A stretch of 18,773 nucleotides of DNA from Thermoplasmata archaeon (lineage in GTDB: Archaea; Thermoplasmatota; Thermoplasmata; Thermoplasmatales; Thermoplasmataceae), in assembly GCA_021802365.1 (NCBI GenBank), contig JAKAAJ010000011.1, forward strand, positions 1 through 18,773, given 5' to 3'. Under the pieces are notes generated by a model. The model was given only the letters and a program-made list of their open reading frames with translations. It was not told where the DNA came from and did no database searches. A program made the position numbers and the translations under genes. Below are positions 15,600-18,773 of this stretch, one piece after another. The first letter of the stretch is position 1; each line of letters opens with the position of its first letter.

Positions 15600-16244
15600 T
15601 CAGAAAAGCCTTCCATTCTCATTATCTGATTTCATCCGGATGTATGTTTTCCATCTCTTTCTTACAATGTTATCTATGTTCCAACCGTTCTGGAAACATT
15701 TTCTCAGAAACTCCTGTGTCTTAGGATCTGCCGGATATCCTGAACCTATATCCCCGTACTTTTCCCTGATCTCCTCCACCTCTCTGTCCCTTACAACCTT
15801 GGCAACTATGGATGCTGCGGACACAAGGGGAAATATTCTATCACCGGAATGCCGGCATATAACCTCCCTTCCTGAATCGTGCCTGAGACTTTCCTGGAGC
15901 CTTTCCTCTATGACATCAAAGGAGTCAACCTGTATGGAGCTTCCCTCTGGAGATCGTAAGATAAGGTTAAGGTAAGCCCCGTATTCAATTTCGTTCAGTG
16001 TCTGATGACCCATCCTCTCATTCAGTTCAGATGCTGTTATCACAGAATAGTCCAGGAAGCATTTCTCCTTTTCAATAATTGACAATATCCTTTCCCTGGC
16101 TTTGGGACTGAGGGACTTGGAGTCCCTTGCACCTATCTCCCTCATTTTTTCGGAATCTCCACACACAATCGCTACGACCATCGGGCCAAAAACAGGCCCT
16201 CTTCCGGCCTCGTCCATACCACATTCCCTGCAGAGGTTTGCCAT
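15600..16244 (-). CDS. rnhB: Ribonuclease HII
   Basis: It cleaves the RNA strand of RNA-DNA hybrids and removes misincorporated ribonucleotides. At 214 residues it has the archaeal HII length. Motifs: DEAGRGPVFGP with catalytic D11 and E12, ARDSKSLSP (39-47), D107 in QVDSFD, VSAASIVAKVVRDRE (141-155) containing the remaining conserved acidic residue, and the GSGYPADPKT loop that reads the ribonucleotide junction. The C-terminus RKRWKTY is the usual tail. The N-terminus carries an extra CREC before the catalytic strand, a minor oddity. The ATG is divergent from the prenyl synthase gene over 56 bp, with a shared A/T-rich element between them. The next gene downstream has its own promoter. Confidence 0.94.
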   Translation of the reverse strand: MANLCRECGMDEAGRGPVFGPMVVAIVCGDSEKMREIGARDSKSLSPKARERILSIIEKEKCFLDYSVITASELNERMGHQTLNEIEYGAYLNLILRSPEGSSIQVDSFDVIEERLQESLRHDSGREVICRHSGDRIFPLVSAASIVAKVVRDREVEEIREKYGDIGSGYPADPKTQEFLRKCFQNGWNIDNIVRKRWKTYIRMKSDNENGRLF

Positions 16245-16270
16245 TGTCAGCTCATGGTAATTGGAAAAGT

Positions 16271-16283
16271 GTTAAATTTTATC
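16271..16283. promoter_or_regulatory. Shared, near-symmetric TATA-like element for rnhB and the prenyl synthase gene
   Basis: GTTAAATTTTATC reads as GATAAAATTTAAC on the other strand. Its centre is about 24 bp before the prenyl synthase ATG and about 33 bp before the rnhB ATG. It is the only good TATA candidate in the 56-bp divergent region, so one TBP site may serve both genes. Confidence 0.4.
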
Positions 16284-16300
16284 TGTGCCTAACCTCAACG

Positions 16301-17365
16301 ATGGAGATCTATTCCCTGGAACCCCATGAGCTCATGAAGAAAATGCGGTCCAGAATTGATTCAGAGCTCGTAAGGTTCTTTGAAGAGCAATCGGAAACCA
16401 GACTTGATGATGTCTGCATGGATATACGAAACAGAATCCGGGAATTCACCATGAATGGCGGAAAAAGGTTGAGACCAATGCTTGTTGTTATGGGGCATGA
16501 TCTCTTTGCTCCACATTCAGATCTGATCTACAGGGCAGCAATATCCATTGAACTCACTCAGAGTTATCTCCTTATTCATGATGATATAATGGACCAGAGT
16601 GAGACACGGAGAGGGAAGCCCTCTCTTCACGCTGCACTGAGGGAACAGATAAAGTCAAGGGTTTCTGACAGTTCAAGGATCTCCCAGAATCTTGCAATAG
16701 TTGCAGGAGACCTTGCTGATTCATTTGCACACCAGTCTCTTCTTGAATCCGGAATGAGGCCTGATATCCTTCTCAAGGCGAATGTGGAACTTTCCAGGAT
16801 CATCGAGATGACAGGATATGGCCAGCTCATTGATATTGAGTCTACATTCAATGAAAACTTTGCGCAGAGAGATCTTCTAAGGCTCCATCTCCTTAAGACT
16901 GCAAAATATACCATAGAAGGGCCACTTTACATGGGCGCTGTGCTTTCAGGAACATCAGAGGACCTTAAACCTCTTCAGTACTACGGCATGCTTCTGGGGA
17001 CGGCATTCCAGCTTCATGATGACATTCTCGGTCTTTACGGAAATGAACAGGAGACGGGAAAATCAATAAAAAGTGATGTGAACGAGGGCAAGAAGACACT
17101 CCTTATGCTGAAGGCAATGGAACTCTGCAGTGACAGCCAGAAAAAATTCATTCGGGATTGCCTTAGTTCAGGGAATATTTCTGACAGTGATTTCCACAAG
17201 CTCAGAGAACTTGTTAGAGATTGCGGCTCCTATGAATACAGCAGAAACATGATGGCAAGGATGATTTCAAAGTCGAAGGAATACCTGTCGGAGGTTAAAG
17301 GGGAGACTCGGATAAAGAAATTCCTTGAGTGGTTTGCTGATTACATAGTCGAGAGGAAAAACTAG
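16301..17365 (+). CDS. Isoprenyl diphosphate synthase, probably geranylgeranyl diphosphate synthase
   Basis: It condenses isopentenyl diphosphate onto allylic diphosphates to build the C20 (or longer) chains of archaeal ether lipids. The protein has 354 residues. Motifs: NGGKRLRP (52-59), the first Asp-rich motif DDIMD (94-98), and the second, HDDILG, with D240 and D241. The residue five before the first motif is tyrosine (Y89); a bulky aromatic there limits chain length in archaeal type I GGPP synthases, which argues against long-chain products but would also allow FPP. GKSIKSDVNEGKKT downstream of motif two is typical. An open frame extends upstream to 16127, but that part reads through the promoter and has no family similarity; the ATG at 16301 lies 24 bp from the TATA element. 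It ends overlapping the convergent recombinase gene. Confidence 0.9.
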   Translation: MEIYSLEPHELMKKMRSRIDSELVRFFEEQSETRLDDVCMDIRNRIREFTMNGGKRLRPMLVVMGHDLFAPHSDLIYRAAISIELTQSYLLIHDDIMDQSETRRGKPSLHAALREQIKSRVSDSSRISQNLAIVAGDLADSFAHQSLLESGMRPDILLKANVELSRIIEMTGYGQLIDIESTFNENFAQRDLLRLHLLKTAKYTIEGPLYMGAVLSGTSEDLKPLQYYGMLLGTAFQLHDDILGLYGNEQETGKSIKSDVNEGKKTLLMLKAMELCSDSQKKFIRDCLSSGNISDSDFHKLRELVRDCGSYEYSRNMMARMISKSKEYLSEVKGETRIKKFLEWFADYIVERKN

Positions 17366-18210
17366 TATCTTGGGCGAAATTTGCTGTACAGGGCCTTGAG
17401 TGACTCATCATCAACATGGGTATATATCTGAGTGGTCGCAACGCTTGCATGGCCAAGGAGCTGCTGTATAAACCTTATATCGCCGCCATTTCTGAGTATG
17501 GTTGTTGCAAATGTGTGCCTCAATACGTGAGGGGTGACACGTCTTGCTATGCCTGCCTGGGTAGCCAGAGTCCTGATTCTTCTTTCAACAGTGGATGTGT
17601 CAAAACGAGAACCTCTTCTGCTCTTCATGAAGTATGGACAGCCCCTGTCTCCCAGCCTCGCAAGATAATATGGCCTCAGTTCCTCACATACTTCTTCAGG
17701 AATGAGGACAATCCTGTCCTTGTCCCCCTTTCCCGACCTTATCCTTATGATTGATGAGTCAAGGTCCACATCCTCCGTCTTAAGGGAACAGAGTTCACTT
17801 ACCCTCATTCCAGTGTGTGCAAGAATCAGAACAATGATCCTGTTGACCGGATCCCTGGAGGCTGCCTCCATAAGGCCTCTGGTTTCTTTTTCACTGAGAT
17901 AATTTGGCATCTTCATTGGCCTTCTTGGAACAGTGAGATTGGGTGGAGGTTCCAGTGACATGGATCTGAAGAAATGCTTCAGTGCCTTTATGGCAAGATA
18001 CTGGGAGGATTTTGAATAGCCTTTGTCCACAACCATGTGGCTTTTGAACCTTTCAATATCATCCATTCCTATTGCGTCCGCTGGTTTATTCGTGAACTCA
18101 AGGAACTTTGTAACTATGAAGATATATTGCTTTATTGTGTTATGGCTCTTCCTCTCATTCACCATGGATGACTGGAATTTCTTCAGTGAAACAGATGCTT
18201 CCAATATCAT
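17362..18210 (-). CDS. xerA: XerA-like tyrosine recombinase
   Basis: A site-specific recombinase expected to resolve chromosome dimers at a dif-like site. At 282 residues it has the archaeal XerA length. The N-terminal SAM-like core-binding domain covers about 1-95 (SHNTIKQYIFIVTKFLEF). The catalytic domain carries the full set: R136 in HTGMRVSEL, K161 in SGKGDKDRI, H228 and R231 in TPHVLRHTF, H254 in LLGHAS and nucleophile Y263 in IYTHV. The chromosomal, non-mobile context and compact size argue for a housekeeping Xer rather than an integrase; no att repeats flank it. The ATG has a TATA-like box about 23 bp upstream. Its stop codon is the same CTAG tetranucleotide that ends the prenyl synthase gene. 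Confidence 0.92.
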   Translation of the reverse strand: MILEASVSLKKFQSSMVNERKSHNTIKQYIFIVTKFLEFTNKPADAIGMDDIERFKSHMVVDKGYSKSSQYLAIKALKHFFRSMSLEPPPNLTVPRRPMKMPNYLSEKETRGLMEAASRDPVNRIIVLILAHTGMRVSELCSLKTEDVDLDSSIIRIRSGKGDKDRIVLIPEEVCEELRPYYLARLGDRGCPYFMKSRRGSRFDTSTVERRIRTLATQAGIARRVTPHVLRHTFATTILRNGGDIRFIQQLLGHASVATTQIYTHVDDESLKALYSKFRPRY

Positions 18211-18228
18211 GCAATTATCTGTCTGGTA

Positions 18229-18237
18229 TTAAAAATA
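18229..18237 (-). promoter_or_regulatory. TATA-like box for the xerA-like gene
   Basis: The minus strand reads TATTTTTAA centred about 23 bp before the recombinase ATG, indicating a leaderless mRNA. It lies in the 81 bp region divergent from the dehydrogenase gene. Confidence 0.45.
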
Positions 18238-18261
18238 TGCGCATCTTTCCCATATCTCAAG

Positions 18262-18270
18262 ACTTTTAAC
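18262..18270 (+). promoter_or_regulatory. TATA-like box for the dehydrogenase gene
   Basis: ACTTTTAAC is centred about 26 bp before the dehydrogenase ATG, which fits a leaderless start. Between box and ATG, TCCAATTATTGGA (18277-18289) is a short inverted repeat with 5-bp arms that would cover the start of transcription. Confidence 0.4.
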
Positions 18271-18291
18271 CCAGTATCCAATTATTGGAGT

Positions 18292-18773
18292 ATGAAAGCA
18301 TTACTGGTTGGGCCAGAATTTGGCAATGAGAATGTTACTGTATCGGATGTTAAGAACCCGCCTGATGAAAAAGGATCAATCAGGGTGAAACTCACACTTG
18401 CTGGGATGAACCCGCTTGATTACAATCTCATCAATGGAAAGATACTCTATAATCTGCAGCCTGTGCCACACATACCCGGATCTGAGGCAATTGGAACAGC
18501 CATGGATGATGGTGTAAGAATCAGGAAGGGGGACAGGGTTGTTATTTACAACAGGAAATATGATGGGACCTGCAGATTCTGTTTGTCTGGAAGAGAAGAA
18601 CTGTGCCTTAACGGAGGAATACATGGTGTTGTTGATCAGGGCTTCTATGCAGAGGAGACCGTACTACCGGAAAAGAATCTTTACAGGATCCCTGATGGAG
18701 TGAGCGATGAGCTTGCAGTATCCCTTCCAATAGGTGGACTGACTGCTCTTCATGCGCTGAGGCAGGCTGAGGC
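18292..18773 (+). CDS. Medium-chain dehydrogenase/reductase, zinc-type alcohol dehydrogenase-like (3' truncated)
   Basis: An oxidoreductase of the MDR superfamily; only the first 160 residues, most of the GroES-like catalytic domain, are in the window. It begins MKALLVGPEFGNENVTV. The position of the catalytic-zinc cysteine reads GMNPLDYN (N40 in place of Cys) and the usual GHE is GSE (63-65), so both catalytic zinc ligands seem lost. The structural zinc lobe is kept as DGTCRFCLSGREELC, with C94, C97 and C105 and D91 where a fourth ligand normally sits. PIGGLTALHAL near the edge leads toward the Rossmann domain, which is cut off. It may act more like a quinone or enoyl reductase than a zinc alcohol dehydrogenase. 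Substrate unknown. Confidence 0.82.
   Translation, partial: MKALLVGPEFGNENVTVSDVKNPPDEKGSIRVKLTLAGMNPLDYNLINGKILYNLQPVPHIPGSEAIGTAMDDGVRIRKGDRVVIYNRKYDGTCRFCLSGREELCLNGGIHGVVDQGFYAEETVLPEKNLYRIPDGVSDELAVSLPIGGLTALHALRQAE

Noticed and set aside
16127..16300. Upstream extension of the prenyl synthase frame adding 58 residues
   Set aside because: It runs through the rnhB coding start and the shared TATA element, has no family similarity, and the ATG at 16301 fits promoter spacing.
17362..18210. Tyrosine recombinase as an integrase of an inserted element
   Set aside because: Neighbours are housekeeping genes, there are no flanking repeats or tRNA, and length and domains match chromosomal XerA.
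1..18773. Defence island, CRISPR array, toxin-antitoxin pair or other new multi-gene system
   Set aside because: No spaced direct repeats, no known defence domains and no compositional shift were seen; nearly every gene maps to a well-known housekeeping family.

Overview
The window carries ordinary chromosomal DNA from an archaeon, most likely of the Thermoplasmata (Thermoplasmatales-like). The evidence is an archaeal-type S-adenosylmethionine synthetase, a presenilin-type membrane protease, an XPD-like iron-sulfur helicase, a DRG-type GTPase, a HemK2/N6AMT1-like methyltransferase, a geranylgeranyl-diphosphate-type prenyl synthase and a XerA-like recombinase. Promoters look archaeal: A/T-rich TATA-like boxes lie about 23-33 bp upstream of many start codons, which fits the mostly leaderless transcripts known in this group. 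Arginine codons are mainly AGA/AGG and base composition looks even throughout. I saw no tRNA, rRNA, CRISPR array, insertion sequence or clear sign of transfer. No species can be named from this alone.

Layout. Positions 1-2375 (+) hold a tight three-gene run: the C-terminal part of a glutamate formimidoyltransferase, a formimidoyl-THF cyclodeaminase and an ACT-domain threonine dehydratase. Positions 2377-4357 (-) hold an N6AMT1-like methyltransferase, a DRG-like GTPase and an acylphosphatase. Positions 4445-7631 (+) hold type IA topoisomerase I, overlapped by a presenilin-family protease whose true start appears to be a CTG inside topA. PurH follows on the minus strand (7633-9135) and an archaeal MetK on the plus strand (9314-10519). 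A long minus-strand stretch (10546-16244) holds a GNAT acetyltransferase, a ClC anion channel or transporter with two CBS domains, the XPD-like helicase, a six-repeat TPR protein and RNase HII. The prenyl synthase (16301-17365, +) converges on a XerA-like recombinase (17362-18210, -). A truncated medium-chain dehydrogenase runs off the right end.

How the genes connect. The formimidoyl-folate pair yields methenyl-THF and PurH consumes 10-formyl-THF, so the window suggests folate-type one-carbon carriers feeding purine synthesis. The other genes are housekeeping functions in DNA topology, repair and segregation, translation termination, lipids and methyl donors. The genome is compact: three convergent gene pairs end within 1 bp of each other or overlap, and no gap between genes exceeds 180 bp.

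I did not find a clearly new multi-gene system. The most useful observations are the hidden N-terminus of the presenilin homologue, the ClC protein lacking the usual internal proton glutamate, the dehydrogenase with a lost catalytic zinc site and an Asp-substituted structural zinc site, and candidate palindromic operators near purH and the acetyltransferase gene.
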